Part shown: positions 1 to 9,372 of the stretch, one piece after another
Layout of the letters: each line of letters begins with the position of its first letter
Numbering within the stretch: position 1 is the first letter of the stretch
Position numbers and translations under genes: made by a program
Source of the DNA: JBJEXX01 sp051886215
Lineage (GTDB): Bacteria > Bacillota_I > Bacilli_A > RF39 > UBA660
Direction: 5' to 3'
DNA: 64,000 nucleotides
Assembly (NCBI GenBank): GCA_051886215.1
Contig: JBJEXX010000038.1
Location: forward strand, 1-64,000
Notes under the pieces: generated by a model
Seen by the model: only the letters and a program-made list of their open reading frames with translations
What the model was told of the DNA's origin: nothing
The model's database searches: none

Positions 1-322
1 AACGAACTCCGATTAAGTCCTTAACACGTCCACCACGAATTAATACAACACTATGCTCTTGTAAATTATGTCCAATACCAGGAATATAAGTATCCACTTC
101 ACGTCCATTACTTAAACGAACACGAGCGTATTTACGTAAAGCTGAGTTTGGTTTCTTTGGTGTCTTTGTACCAACACGAGTACATACTCCTCTTTTTTGT
201 GGAGCTGCTTGAACAGTTGCTTTTCTTTTAATACTGTTTAATCCAACTCTTAAAACTGGAGCTTTTGGTTTTCTAACTTTTTGTCCTCTACCTTTTCTTA
301 CAAGTTGATTTATTGTAGTCAT
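1..322 (-). CDS. rpsL: 30S ribosomal protein S12 (C-terminus cut by window edge)
   Basis: Decoding-centre protein of the small ribosomal subunit and first gene of the str operon. The 107 visible codons begin MTTINQLVRKGRG and contain the hallmark TPKKPNSALRK and GHNLQEHSVVLIRGGRVKDL segments; about 30 residues lie beyond the left edge. The ATG at 322 has a good GGAGAG ribosome site. Both streptomycin-relevant lysines (in KKPNS and RVKD) are present, but the residue after RVKDL is Ile, where most bacteria have Pro (RVKDLPGVR). The gene has its own promoter and a leader of about 90 nt. Confidence 0.98.
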   Translation of the reverse strand, partial: MTTINQLVRKGRGQKVRKPKAPVLRVGLNSIKRKATVQAAPQKRGVCTRVGTKTPKKPNSALRKYARVRLSNGREVDTYIPGIGHNLQEHSVVLIRGGRVKDLIGVR

Positions 323-380
323 AAAATAGCTCTCCTTTCTTTCCACATATCCAGGTGTGTCATTTTTATTATTAAATATA

Positions 381-400
381 GTTTTGCCCTAAAGCAAAAC
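381..400 (-). promoter_or_regulatory. hairpin in the rpsL leader
   Basis: A 7-bp stem (GTTTTGC / GCAAAAC on the minus strand) with a six-base loop lies in the transcribed leader between the rpsL promoter and start codon. There is no T-run directly after it, so it is more likely a regulatory or stabilising structure than a terminator. Its role is inferred only. Confidence 0.45.
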
Positions 401-418
401 AATTTAACCAACATTGAT

Positions 419-447
419 ACTATATCATTATGATATTCCTTTGTCAA
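419..447 (-). promoter_or_regulatory. sigma-A type promoter for rpsL
   Basis: On the minus strand, -35 TTGACA (442-447), a 17-base spacer and -10 TATAGT (419-424) are followed by about 90 nt of leader before rpsL. This is a near-consensus housekeeping promoter. Confidence 0.8.
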
Positions 448-476
448 TAAAAATATACAAAATTTATAAAAAAAGA

Positions 477-917
477 TTATTCAGCAAAAGAACTAGAATA
501 ACCTTCACTTATATAATAATCACCACATTTAATATACGGGGTAACATTCACCACATTATCATATGTAATTTTTGCATATCCATCACAACTTACTTGTCCA
601 TCAGTTAATACATTTAAATAATCCAATGCAATTAATTTTTTAGAAGTTACGTACATAGGATCTTTATCATTAAAATCTGGGTAATATTCTTTTTGATATA
701 AAGCAGCAGCGGTTTTTAAATTTTTTTCTATAGAACTATAATCAAAATCACTTTTATCATTATCTTTATATTCTGTACCATCATTAGGATTTAATAAAGG
801 ATTATCTCTATCGTCCAAATGCATATTATGAACAATTAATGAGATAACTATTAACAAAACAATAAAAATCCCCATAAAGAAAAACATATTTGATATTCCA
901 AATCCTCTATTTTTCAT
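477..917 (-). CDS. type IV pilin-like / membrane-anchored secreted protein
   Basis: A 146-residue protein of unknown function. It starts MKNRGFG, followed by a hydrophobic helix (about residues 10-30) and a polar extracellular part with two cysteines in a DGYAKI...YIKCGDYYISEGY pattern. That layout resembles short pseudopilins of low-GC Bacillota. The usual Glu five residues after the prepilin cleavage glycine is replaced by Asn, so processing by a prepilin peptidase is doubtful. It sits between rpoC and rpsL, where Bacillus has the L7Ae-like ybxF. A single-pass anchored protein unrelated to pili is the alternative. Confidence 0.55.
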   Translation of the reverse strand: MKNRGFGISNMFFFMGIFIVLLIVISLIVHNMHLDDRDNPLLNPNDGTEYKDNDKSDFDYSSIEKNLKTAAALYQKEYYPDFNDKDPMYVTSKKLIALDYLNVLTDGQVSCDGYAKITYDNVVNVTPYIKCGDYYISEGYSSSFAE

Positions 918-960
918 TTACATCACCTAATAATAGTATACTCTAAAACATAAAAAAAAG

Positions 961-989
961 AAAGAAAAAGGAATAAGTTTCCTTATTCC
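961..989 (-). terminator. terminator of the rpoBC operon
   Basis: The minus strand reads GGAATAAG-GAAA-CTTATTCC and then a T-rich tract. The hairpin overlaps the rpoC stop codon. Confidence 0.85.
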
Positions 990-3900
990 ATAAATTTATC
1001 TTCTAAAGCATCTATTGGTTCATCTTCCAATAATTCACTAGCTAAATCATAGTCAACGTTTTGATAAGCCTTTATACCAGTACCTGCTGGGATAAGCTTA
1101 CCAATAATAACATTTTCTTTTAATCCAACTAAATGATCTGTTTTTCCACGTATTGCAGCATCAGTTAAGATTCTTGTTGTTTCTTGGAATGATGCAGCAG
1201 ATAAGAATGAATCAGTTTCAAGTGAAGCTTTTGTTATACCTAGAAGTACTGGCCTACCTGTAGCAGGTTTTTTACCATTAATAATAGCTTGTTTATTTTC
1301 TCTAGTAAAGTCATGTATATTTACTAAAGATCCTGGAATAAACATAGTTCCACCATTATCAACAATTCTCATCTTAGAAATCATTCTACGTGCGATAACT
1401 TCAACGTGTTTATCAGAAATATCAACACCTTGTGAACGATATGCATATTGTATTTCTTTTAATATGTATTCTTGTGTAGTAACTGGATCGGTAACAGCTA
1501 ATAATTCTTTAGGACTAATTGCACCTTCTGTCAACTTATCACCTGCTGCTACAACATCTCCTACTTCTACACGTAATTTAGAACCATAATTTGTAACATG
1601 TTCTTTAGATTCAACTTTATTTTTAATTGTAATTTTATATTTACCATGTTCTTCGTTAACTTTAGTGATTTTACCATCGATTTCAGCAATTGTAGCTTTT
1701 CCTTTAGGAATACGTGCTTCGAATAATTCTTGTACACGAGGAAGACCTTGTGTAATATCTTCTCCACCAGCAACTCCTCCAGTATGGAAAGTACGCATTG
1801 TAAGCTGAGTACCTGGCTCACCAATAGATTGAGCAGCCATAACACCGATTGCTTCACCAACCTCAACAACATTTCCAGTTGCAAGATTACGTCCATAACA
1901 TTTTTGACAAACGCCATTAATAGTATTACATGTAAGAATAGATCTAATTTCTACTTCTTCTATTCCTGCTTTTATTATCTTATCGGCAATTTGTTCAGTT
2001 ATATATTGAAGCTTATCAGCAATTACTTCACCAGTTTCAGGATTGATTATCTTCTTATTAGTAAATCTACCAACAATTCTATCATATAATCCTTCTATTA
2101 CAGCACCATTCTTATCATTAACGAAGGTTTTTACTACAAATCCATTTTCAGTTCCACAATCTTCTTCTTTAACGATTATATCTTGACTTACATCAACTAA
2201 ACGTCTTGTTAAGTAACCTGAATCTGCAGTTTTTAATGCTGTATCGGCACTACCTTTACGAGATCCATGACTTGATAAGAAGAATTCAGATACTGATAAT
2301 CCTTCTTTAAATGAAGATAATACTGGGATTTCTACAGACTCACCATTTGGTTTAGCCATTAATCCACGCATACCAGCAACTTGAGTAAAGTTTGAAATAT
2401 TACCACGAGCACCAGAATGCATCATCATAAATATTGGATTATCTAAATCAGAATCCGCAATAACTTGTAATTCTTTTTGAACTTCGTCTTTAGCTTTGTT
2501 CCATGTTTCAATTACTTTTTCATATCTTTCTTCTTCAGTAATTAAACCACGTTTATATTGTTTATTAATAGTATCTACTACTTTTTGATGTTCCGCAACT
2601 ATTGCATCTTTATTATTACATCCAATAACGTCACTCATAGAAACTGTAATTCCGGCAATTGTAGAATATTTAAATCCTAAATCTTTTAAATCATCCAAGA
2701 ATATTGAAGTTTCTGTAGTTTTATAACGTTTAAATATTTGAGCAATAATTTTTTCTAATATTTTCTTAGCAAATGGTTTTACTAATTCCATAGAAGTGAT
2801 TGCTTCTGGTATGTTAGTGCCCTTTTCTAAGAAATATTTATTAGGTGTAATATTTTGAATATTATCATCAGTAGGTTCATTTATATAAGCAAATGAATCT
2901 GGTAAAATTTCATTAAATTTAATCTTACCAACAGTAGTAACTAAATATTTACCTTTTTGACTATCAGTAAATAATTTATGTTTAAATGAATCAACTGGAA
3001 TAGCAATTCTTGTATGTAATGTTATTTCTTTTCTTTCATATGCCATTAAAGCTTCATTAACATCCTTAAATACTCTTCCTTCTCCAGGAAGGCCAGCCTT
3101 TTCCATTGTAATATAATAATTACCTAAAACCATATCTTGACTTGGTGTAACAATAGGATCACCACTAGATGGTTTCAAAATATTATTAGCACCTAGCATT
3201 AACATTCTAGCTTCAGCTTGAGCTTCTTCAGATAATGGAACGTGTACTGCCATTTGGTCTCCATCAAAGTCAGCATTAAATGCTGTACAAACTAATGGAT
3301 GCAAACGAATTGCTTTTCCACCAACTAATTTAGGTTCAAATGCTTGAATACCTAATCTATGAAGTGTAGGAGCACGGTTTAATAATACTGGATGTTCTTT
3401 AATAACATCTTCAACAATGTCCCAAACTTTTGGATCACGATTATCAATTAATCTCTTAGCAGCTTTAATATTATGCGCTATATCACGAGAAACTAAACCA
3501 TGAATAACATGGGGTTTAAATAATTCAAGTGCCATTTCTTTTGGTAATCCACATTGATACATTTTTAAGTTTGGTCCTACAACGATAACACTACGACCAG
3601 AATAATCAACGCGTTTACCTAATAAGTTTTGACGGAAACGACCTTGTTTACCTTTTAACATACTAGAAAGTGATTTTAAAGCACGATTTCCAGCACCAGT
3701 AACACTTCTACCACGTCTTCCATTGTCAAATAGAGCGTCAACTGCTTCTTGTAACATACGTTTTTCATTTTGAATAATGATTGTAGGAGCACCTAAATCT
3801 ATTAATTTTTTCAAACGATTGTTACGATTAATAACACGTCTATATAAATCATTTAAATCACTAGTAGCGAATCTTCCACCATCAAGTTGTAACATTGGAC

Positions 3901-4615
3901 GAAGATCTGGAGGTATTACAGGAATACAATCCAAAATCATCCATTCTGGTTTATTACCAGATTTATAGAAAGCATCAAGAACATCAATTCTCTTAAGCAA
4001 TCTAACTCTTTTTTGACCTTGTGCAGTTTCTAATTCTTTTGTTATTTGAGCAATTTCTTTTTCTAAATCAACTTTCTTCAAAAGTTCTTTTATTGCTTCT
4101 GCACCCATTCCTACTTTAAATCCGTTACCATATTTTTCATAATATGCACGATATTCTTTTTCAGATAATGTTTGCTTATTTTCAAGAGGAGTATTTCCTT
4201 TATCAATTACTACATAACTAACAAAATATAAAACTTCCTCTAAATCTCTTGGACTCATATCAAGGACAATTCCCATACGTGATGGAACACCTTTAAAGAA
4301 CCAAATATGAGATACTGGAGTTGCAAGTTCTATATGTCCCATTCTCTCACGTCTAACTTTAGAACGAGTTACTTCAACTCCACATCTGTCACAAATAATA
4401 TTTTTATATCTTACTCTTTTATATTTACCACAAGCACATTCAAAATCTTTGCTTGGACCAAATATTTTTTCACAATATAAACCATCTCTTTCAGGTTTTA
4501 AAGTACGATAATTAATTGTTTCTGGTTTTTTTACTTCTCCATAAGACCATTCACGAATTTTTTCAGGAGACGCAATACCAATTCTTAAAGCAGAAAACTT
4601 ATTTACTTCTATCAT
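983..4615 (-). CDS. rpoC: DNA-directed RNA polymerase beta' subunit
   Basis: Largest catalytic subunit of RNA polymerase. At 1210 residues it matches Bacillus-type beta' without large insertions. The N-terminal zinc ribbon has Cys60, Cys62, Cys75 and Cys78. The Mg-binding NADFDGD motif lies near residue 450. A second Cys cluster (LTCNTINGVCQKCYG) comes before the bridge helix and trigger loop (AAQSIGEPGTQLTMRTFHTGG). Its ATG shares one base with the rpoB stop (TAATG), so the two are translationally coupled, which helps keep subunit levels equal. A terminator overlaps its stop codon. Confidence 0.99.
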   Translation of the reverse strand: MIEVNKFSALRIGIASPEKIREWSYGEVKKPETINYRTLKPERDGLYCEKIFGPSKDFECACGKYKRVRYKNIICDRCGVEVTRSKVRRERMGHIELATPVSHIWFFKGVPSRMGIVLDMSPRDLEEVLYFVSYVVIDKGNTPLENKQTLSEKEYRAYYEKYGNGFKVGMGAEAIKELLKKVDLEKEIAQITKELETAQGQKRVRLLKRIDVLDAFYKSGNKPEWMILDCIPVIPPDLRPMLQLDGGRFATSDLNDLYRRVINRNNRLKKLIDLGAPTIIIQNEKRMLQEAVDALFDNGRRGRSVTGAGNRALKSLSSMLKGKQGRFRQNLLGKRVDYSGRSVIVVGPNLKMYQCGLPKEMALELFKPHVIHGLVSRDIAHNIKAAKRLIDNRDPKVWDIVEDVIKEHPVLLNRAPTLHRLGIQAFEPKLVGGKAIRLHPLVCTAFNADFDGDQMAVHVPLSEEAQAEARMLMLGANNILKPSSGDPIVTPSQDMVLGNYYITMEKAGLPGEGRVFKDVNEALMAYERKEITLHTRIAIPVDSFKHKLFTDSQKGKYLVTTVGKIKFNEILPDSFAYINEPTDDNIQNITPNKYFLEKGTNIPEAITSMELVKPFAKKILEKIIAQIFKRYKTTETSIFLDDLKDLGFKYSTIAGITVSMSDVIGCNNKDAIVAEHQKVVDTINKQYKRGLITEEERYEKVIETWNKAKDEVQKELQVIADSDLDNPIFMMMHSGARGNISNFTQVAGMRGLMAKPNGESVEIPVLSSFKEGLSVSEFFLSSHGSRKGSADTALKTADSGYLTRRLVDVSQDIIVKEEDCGTENGFVVKTFVNDKNGAVIEGLYDRIVGRFTNKKIINPETGEVIADKLQYITEQIADKIIKAGIEEVEIRSILTCNTINGVCQKCYGRNLATGNVVEVGEAIGVMAAQSIGEPGTQLTMRTFHTGGVAGGEDITQGLPRVQELFEARIPKGKATIAEIDGKITKVNEEHGKYKITIKNKVESKEHVTNYGSKLRVEVGDVVAAGDKLTEGAISPKELLAVTDPVTTQEYILKEIQYAYRSQGVDISDKHVEVIARRMISKMRIVDNGGTMFIPGSLVNIHDFTRENKQAIINGKKPATGRPVLLGITKASLETDSFLSAASFQETTRILTDAAIRGKTDHLVGLKENVIIGKLIPAGTGIKAYQNVDYDLASELLEDEPIDALEDKFME

Positions 4616-7600
4616 TAGTCTTCATCTCCTTCCATAACAGCTTCTTCAAAATCGCTATCATCATAATCTTCTTCATCATCTTCGTAATCGTCTATGTCAT
4701 CTTCTTCACTAACAGTTGGCTCTTCAGGTAAAGGTTGAACTTCCTCTACTGGAGTAAAATCATCTTTATACTCTTCTTCTTCTACTTGTTTTAAATCTAG
4801 TAAATTATTTTCATCATCTACTATACCTACATCAAGTCCTAATGCTTGGAACTCTTTCATAAGAACTCTAAACGATTCAGGAACTCCTGCGTGATTTATT
4901 TCTTGTCCTTTTACTAAAGCTTCATATACTTTAACACGACCTAAAATATCATCAGATTTAACTGTCAACATTTCTTGTAATGTATGAGCAGCACCATATG
5001 CATATAATGCCCAAACTTCCATTTCTCCAAATCTTTGACCACCGAATTGAGCTTTACCACCAAGTGGTTGTTGTGTAACTAATGAATAAGGTCCTGTTGA
5101 ACGAGCATGTAACTTATCATCAACCATATGGTGAAGTTTAATCATATACATAACTCCAACAGCAATTCTATTATCAAATGGTTCTCCAGTACGTCCATTA
5201 TATAGTACTGTCTTTCCATCTGGATCCATTCCAGCTTCTGCCATCATTTCTTGAACGTCTTCCAAGCTAGCTCCATCAAATACTGGAGTTGCAACATGAA
5301 CACCTAATTTTTTAGCGGCCATACCTAAATGTAATTCTAAAATTTGACCTAAGTTCATACGAGATGGAACACCTTGTGGATTTAACATGATATCAACAGG
5401 AGTACCATCAGCCATATATGGCATATCTTCTTGAGGAAGAATAAGTGAAATAACACCTTTGTTACCATGACGTCCAGACATCTTATCTCCAACTTGAATC
5501 TTACGTTTTTGTGCAATATATACACGAATTACTTTTGAAACACCTGCTGGTAATTCATCATTATCTTTTCTAGAGTAAATTTTAATATCATGAACAATAC
5601 CTTCAGCACCATGAGGTACTCTTAATGAAGTATCTCTAACTTCACGAGTCTTTTCACCAAATATTGCATGTAATAATTTTTCTTCTGAAGTAAGTTCTGC
5701 CATACCTTTAGGAGTAACTTTACCAACTAAGATATCTCCTTCTTTAACTTCTGTACCAATAACAACAATACCATTTTCATCCAAATTACGTCTAGCTTCA
5801 TCACTAACATTTGGAATATCTCTTGTTATTTCTTCAGGTCCTAACTTAGTTTCACGACATTGAATTTGATAATCTTCTAAGTGAATAGAAGTATAAACAT
5901 CATCTTTAACTATTTTTTCATTTAATATAACTGCATCTTCATAGTTATAACCATCAAATGTCATAAATGCTACAGTAACATTTTTACCTAAAGCAAGTTC
6001 TCCTTGATCTGTACTTGGAGCATCAGCAAGAACAAAACCGCGTTTTACTTTATCCCCTACTTTAACACAAGGTCTTTGATGGAAACTTGTATCTGAGTTA
6101 CTTTCTTCAAAGTTTGCAAGTAAGTATGTATCTTCTCCACCTTTAGTTTTTACCACTACTTTTCTAGAGTCAACATATTCAACTACACCATCAGCTTTAC
6201 AAACAACTACTTCTCCACTATCACGAGCTGCAACAAACTCAACTCCAGTACCAACAAGTGGTGCCTCAGATTTTAAAAGTGGAACTGCTTGACGTTGCAT
6301 GTTAGCACCCATCAATGCACGAGTAGCATCATCGTGTTCCAAGAAAGGAATACAACTTGTTGTAACAGATACTACTTGTTGTGGAGAAACATCAACATAA
6401 TCAACCTGTTCAGGTTTTACCATTATATTTTCTCCTCTAAAACGAGCAGTAACTAATTTATCTATTATTTTATTATCTTCATCTGTATTAACAGTAGCTT
6501 GACTAATCATAAAATCTGCTTCTTCATCTGCAGTTAAATAGTCAACTTGATCTGTTATAACACAATCATTAACTTTTCTATATGGAGTCATTATAAATCC
6601 ATACTCATCAACTTTTGCATAACTTGCTAAAGAAGTAATCAAACCTATATTTTGTCCTTCTGGAGACTCAATAGGACATATTCTACCATAGTGAGAAGCA
6701 TTAACGTCACGTACTTCCATTCCGGCTCTATCACGAGACAAACCTCCTGGTCCTAAAGCAGATAAACGTCTTTTATTAGTTAACTCAGCTATTGGATTCA
6801 TTTGATCCATAAATTGAGATAATTGACTACTACCAAAGAATTCTTTCATAGCAGCAGTAACAGGTCTAATATTTATCAAAGTCTTAGGAGTGATTTCATC
6901 TGTTTCTTGAGTAGTCATTCTTTCGCGAATAACTCTTTCCATTCTTGAAACACCAATTCTAAATTGATTTTGTAATAATTCTCCAACTTGACGAATACGT
7001 CTATTTCCTAAATGATCAATTTCATCAAAATTACCAACACCATTTAATAAATTTAAATAGTAAGAAACAGAAGCATAAACATCTGATATAGTTAATCTCT
7101 TTTCAGTAATAGTTTGATCATTACCAATTAGAGTAATCTTATTCTTTTTATTACCTGGTTCATATATTTTTAAAGTTTGAACTTTTCCATAAGTATCTAA
7201 TTCACTATTAATAGTAACTTCTTTTACATTATAACCATCTTTAAAAATATCTTTTAATTGTTCTAAAATGTCCTTAGTAATTAAAGTCCCTTTAGCAACA
7301 ACAACTTCACCATTAACCTTTATATCTTCAGCAAGAACTTGATTTAAAGCTCTTTCTAATACATTTAACTTACGATTAAATTTATAACGACCAACACGCG
7401 CTAAATCATATCTAAATTCATCAAAGAATCTAGTGATAATTTGGTTTTTAGAAGAATCTAATGTAGCTGGTTCTCCTGGTCTTAATTTTTCATAAATCTC
7501 TATTAGAGCTTCATCTGTATTTTTAGTTGAGTCTTTTGCTAGAGTATTTTTTATATAGTCTCCATCTCCAAATAATCCAGTAATATCATCATCACTAGAT

Positions 7601-8202
7601 AAACCAAATGCACGAAGTAAAGTTGTTAAAGTAACCTTTCTAGTTCTATCAATTCTAACATATAATACATCTCTTGCATCAGTTTCAAACTCCAACCATG
7701 TACCACGAGTTGGAATTATTTGCGAAGTAATTAACTCACGACCATTTTTATCAATTTCACGATTGAAATATACGCTTGGACTTCTTACTAATTGTGAAAC
7801 AATAACACGTTCTGCTCCATTAATTACAAAAGTTCCAGCATCAGTCATAACAGGTAAATCACCCAAGAATATTTCTTGTTCTTTTACTTCACCTGTCTCA
7901 TGATTAAACAAACGTACTTCCACTTTCAAAGGAACTGCGTAAGTAGTCTCACGATCTTTACATTGTTTAATAGAATATCTTGGTTCATCAAAATGATAAT
8001 CACCAAATTCTAAAGAAAATGTTCCTGAAAAATCTTCTACTGGGAATAAGTCTTCAAATACCTCTTTAATACCTGTATCAATAAACCATTGATAACTTTT
8101 TTTCTGTATTTCAAGTAAATCCTTCAATTCATAAGTGTTTCTAATTCTAGAAAAACTTCTTCTTTCTCTGTGTTCACCGCATTTTATTATTTTATAAGCC
8201 AC
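4615..8202 (-). CDS. rpoB: DNA-directed RNA polymerase beta subunit
   Basis: Second catalytic subunit of RNA polymerase, 1195 residues. The start is GTG at 8202 behind GGGGTGA; no ATG fits the conserved MAYKIIKCGEHRERR N-terminus. The rifampicin region reads FFGSSQLSQFMDQMNP then IAELTNKRRLSALGPGG. Asn476 stands where E. coli has His526, and Met468 where it has Asn518. The last 55 or so residues form a very acidic Glu/Asp tail. It has its own promoter, whose -35 overlaps the ybxB stop codon, and it is coupled to rpoC. Confidence 0.99.
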   Translation of the reverse strand: MAYKIIKCGEHRERRSFSRIRNTYELKDLLEIQKKSYQWFIDTGIKEVFEDLFPVEDFSGTFSLEFGDYHFDEPRYSIKQCKDRETTYAVPLKVEVRLFNHETGEVKEQEIFLGDLPVMTDAGTFVINGAERVIVSQLVRSPSVYFNREIDKNGRELITSQIIPTRGTWLEFETDARDVLYVRIDRTRKVTLTTLLRAFGLSSDDDITGLFGDGDYIKNTLAKDSTKNTDEALIEIYEKLRPGEPATLDSSKNQIITRFFDEFRYDLARVGRYKFNRKLNVLERALNQVLAEDIKVNGEVVVAKGTLITKDILEQLKDIFKDGYNVKEVTINSELDTYGKVQTLKIYEPGNKKNKITLIGNDQTITEKRLTISDVYASVSYYLNLLNGVGNFDEIDHLGNRRIRQVGELLQNQFRIGVSRMERVIRERMTTQETDEITPKTLINIRPVTAAMKEFFGSSQLSQFMDQMNPIAELTNKRRLSALGPGGLSRDRAGMEVRDVNASHYGRICPIESPEGQNIGLITSLASYAKVDEYGFIMTPYRKVNDCVITDQVDYLTADEEADFMISQATVNTDEDNKIIDKLVTARFRGENIMVKPEQVDYVDVSPQQVVSVTTSCIPFLEHDDATRALMGANMQRQAVPLLKSEAPLVGTGVEFVAARDSGEVVVCKADGVVEYVDSRKVVVKTKGGEDTYLLANFEESNSDTSFHQRPCVKVGDKVKRGFVLADAPSTDQGELALGKNVTVAFMTFDGYNYEDAVILNEKIVKDDVYTSIHLEDYQIQCRETKLGPEEITRDIPNVSDEARRNLDENGIVVIGTEVKEGDILVGKVTPKGMAELTSEEKLLHAIFGEKTREVRDTSLRVPHGAEGIVHDIKIYSRKDNDELPAGVSKVIRVYIAQKRKIQVGDKMSGRHGNKGVISLILPQEDMPYMADGTPVDIMLNPQGVPSRMNLGQILELHLGMAAKKLGVHVATPVFDGASLEDVQEMMAEAGMDPDGKTVLYNGRTGEPFDNRIAVGVMYMIKLHHMVDDKLHARSTGPYSLVTQQPLGGKAQFGGQRFGEMEVWALYAYGAAHTLQEMLTVKSDDILGRVKVYEALVKGQEINHAGVPESFRVLMKEFQALGLDVGIVDDENNLLDLKQVEEEEYKDDFTPVEEVQPLPEEPTVSEEDDIDDYEDDEEDYDDSDFEEAVMEGDED

Positions 8203-8271
8203 TTAATTCACCCCATTACATATATTTTAGCCAAAGAACATATTAGTAAATATAATACATTGCCAATCTAT

Positions 8272-8301
8272 ATTATATACACAACATTCTCAACAAGTCA
8301 A
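8272..8301 (-). promoter_or_regulatory. promoter for rpoB-rpoC
   Basis: On the minus strand, -35 TTGACT (8296-8301) and -10 TATAAT (8272-8277) are separated by 18 bases. The -35 overlaps the TGA stop of ybxB, giving rpoBC an entry point separate from the ribosomal protein genes. Confidence 0.75.
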
Positions 8302-8885
8302 TATTTTTTACACTTTATTACAAAAAAACCTTTACTTTTATCTAACACTTCTACATTATATATTTTTTTCAAGTCGGATATCATCGATTTAGCTCCCTGA
8401 TCTTTCCTAATAACGATATATAATACACCATTCTCAATCAAATAATTATGAGCACTCATTACAATTTCATAAATAATTTTCTTGCCAGCACGTATCGGCG
8501 GATTTGTAATAATAGTATCATAAAAATCATCAACTTTTTCATAACAGTCACTAACGAAAGCTTTACAATTCACATTATTCTCTTTTATATTCATCTGACA
8601 CAAATGAATAGCACGTTTGTTAATGTCAATCATATCAACATGACTATTAAATACTTTAGATATATAAATTCCAATAGGCCCATATCCACAACCAACATCT
8701 AAAACTTTATTTCCAATATTCTCGGTTGTTAAAACTTCAAGAAGAAATCTAGTTCCATAATCTAATTTATTTTTAGAAAAAACGCCATTGTCAGTAAAAA
8801 AAGTAAAATTCTTATCCAAAATATTAATACTATGCTTCACTATATTACTTTTGATACTATTGTCATTATCAAAATATTGTCCCAT
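8298..8885 (-). CDS. ybxB: class I SAM-dependent methyltransferase, RsmC/YbxB type
   Basis: 195-residue protein with a Rossmann methyltransferase core. Motif I VLDVGCGYGPIGI (about residues 61-73) binds SAM, and NPPIRAGK (about 128-135) is the N6/N2-type catalytic loop. The family includes 16S rRNA G1207 methyltransferase RsmC, so an rRNA guanine target is likely, but substrate is inferred from family and place only. The position before rpoB matches Bacillus ybxB. It ends in TGA, evidence that TGA is a stop in this genome. Confidence 0.85.
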   Translation of the reverse strand: MGQYFDNDNSIKSNIVKHSINILDKNFTFFTDNGVFSKNKLDYGTRFLLEVLTTENIGNKVLDVGCGYGPIGIYISKVFNSHVDMIDINKRAIHLCQMNIKENNVNCKAFVSDCYEKVDDFYDTIITNPPIRAGKKIIYEIVMSAHNYLIENGVLYIVIRKDQGAKSMISDLKKIYNVEVLDKSKGFFVIKCKKY

Positions 8886-8900
8886 TATATCACCTAAAGT

Positions 8901-8937
8901 AAAAAGACTATTATATAAAAAGTATATATAATAGTCT
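8901..8937 (-). terminator. long hairpin with T-tract ahead of ybxB (terminator or attenuator)
   Basis: The minus strand has a perfect 13-bp stem starting AGACTATTATATA, a seven-base loop, then TTTTTAC. A possible -10 TATAAT lies just upstream, so the hairpin may attenuate the ybxB transcript as well as end the preceding gene. Confidence 0.7.
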
Positions 8938-9029
8938 CCTTTCGTAAGTTTATTATACTAAAAAATAAAATAAAAGCAAATAAAAAATAAATATAAATTT
9001 ATTTTTTACGTAAATAAAAGCTTAAATAA

Positions 9030-9287
9030 TCATTTTTTATTCTTTTCCCAAATTTTTCTTATTAATTTTAAAGATAAAGTTGATAAAGTAAAACCAATTA
9101 CAGGTACTAATGAACTCAACCAAACATTATCTATTTTTCTTATCAAATAAGAATACAACACAACTACAAAATAAGTTAAAATAGCTATACATAACTTTCT
9201 AAGTGTACTGGTCTCCCAAGCTTTATCCATTTCAACTCTTTTATTTCTTGCTTGGATATCTTTTATTTGTTTTTCTAAATCAGACAT
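9030..9287 (-). CDS. small conserved membrane protein of unknown function
   Basis: 85 residues. A charged N-terminal helix (about residues 1-27, containing KQIKDIQARNKRVEMDKAWETS) precedes two hydrophobic segments (about 30-50 and 56-76) and a basic tail. It is likely a two-helix inner-membrane protein with both ends cytoplasmic. The MDKAWETS stretch before the first helix looks like a conserved signature of an uncharacterised family, but I cannot name a function. It lies between rplL (after a terminator) and ybxB, with a plausible own -10 (TATAAT). Confidence 0.7.
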   Translation of the reverse strand: MSDLEKQIKDIQARNKRVEMDKAWETSTLRKLCIAILTYFVVVLYSYLIRKIDNVWLSSLVPVIGFTLSTLSLKLIRKIWEKNKK

Positions 9288-9336
9288 ATTACCACCTCAA
9301 CAATTAAATTATAACAAAATGCTATAAATAATTAAA

Positions 9337-9360
9337 CAAAAAAGGACCAAATTGGTCCAA
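9337..9360 (-). terminator. terminator after rplL
   Basis: The minus strand has a GGACCAA / TTGGTCC stem followed by TTTTTTG, just after the rplL stop. Confidence 0.85.
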
Positions 9361-9372
9361 TATAGCTTAATA

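Noticed and set aside
1730..2089. Open frame of 119 codons on the plus strand inside rpoC
   Set aside because: Antisense shadow of conserved rpoC codons; no ribosome site and composition (Ser/Asn-rich) typical of the opposite strand.
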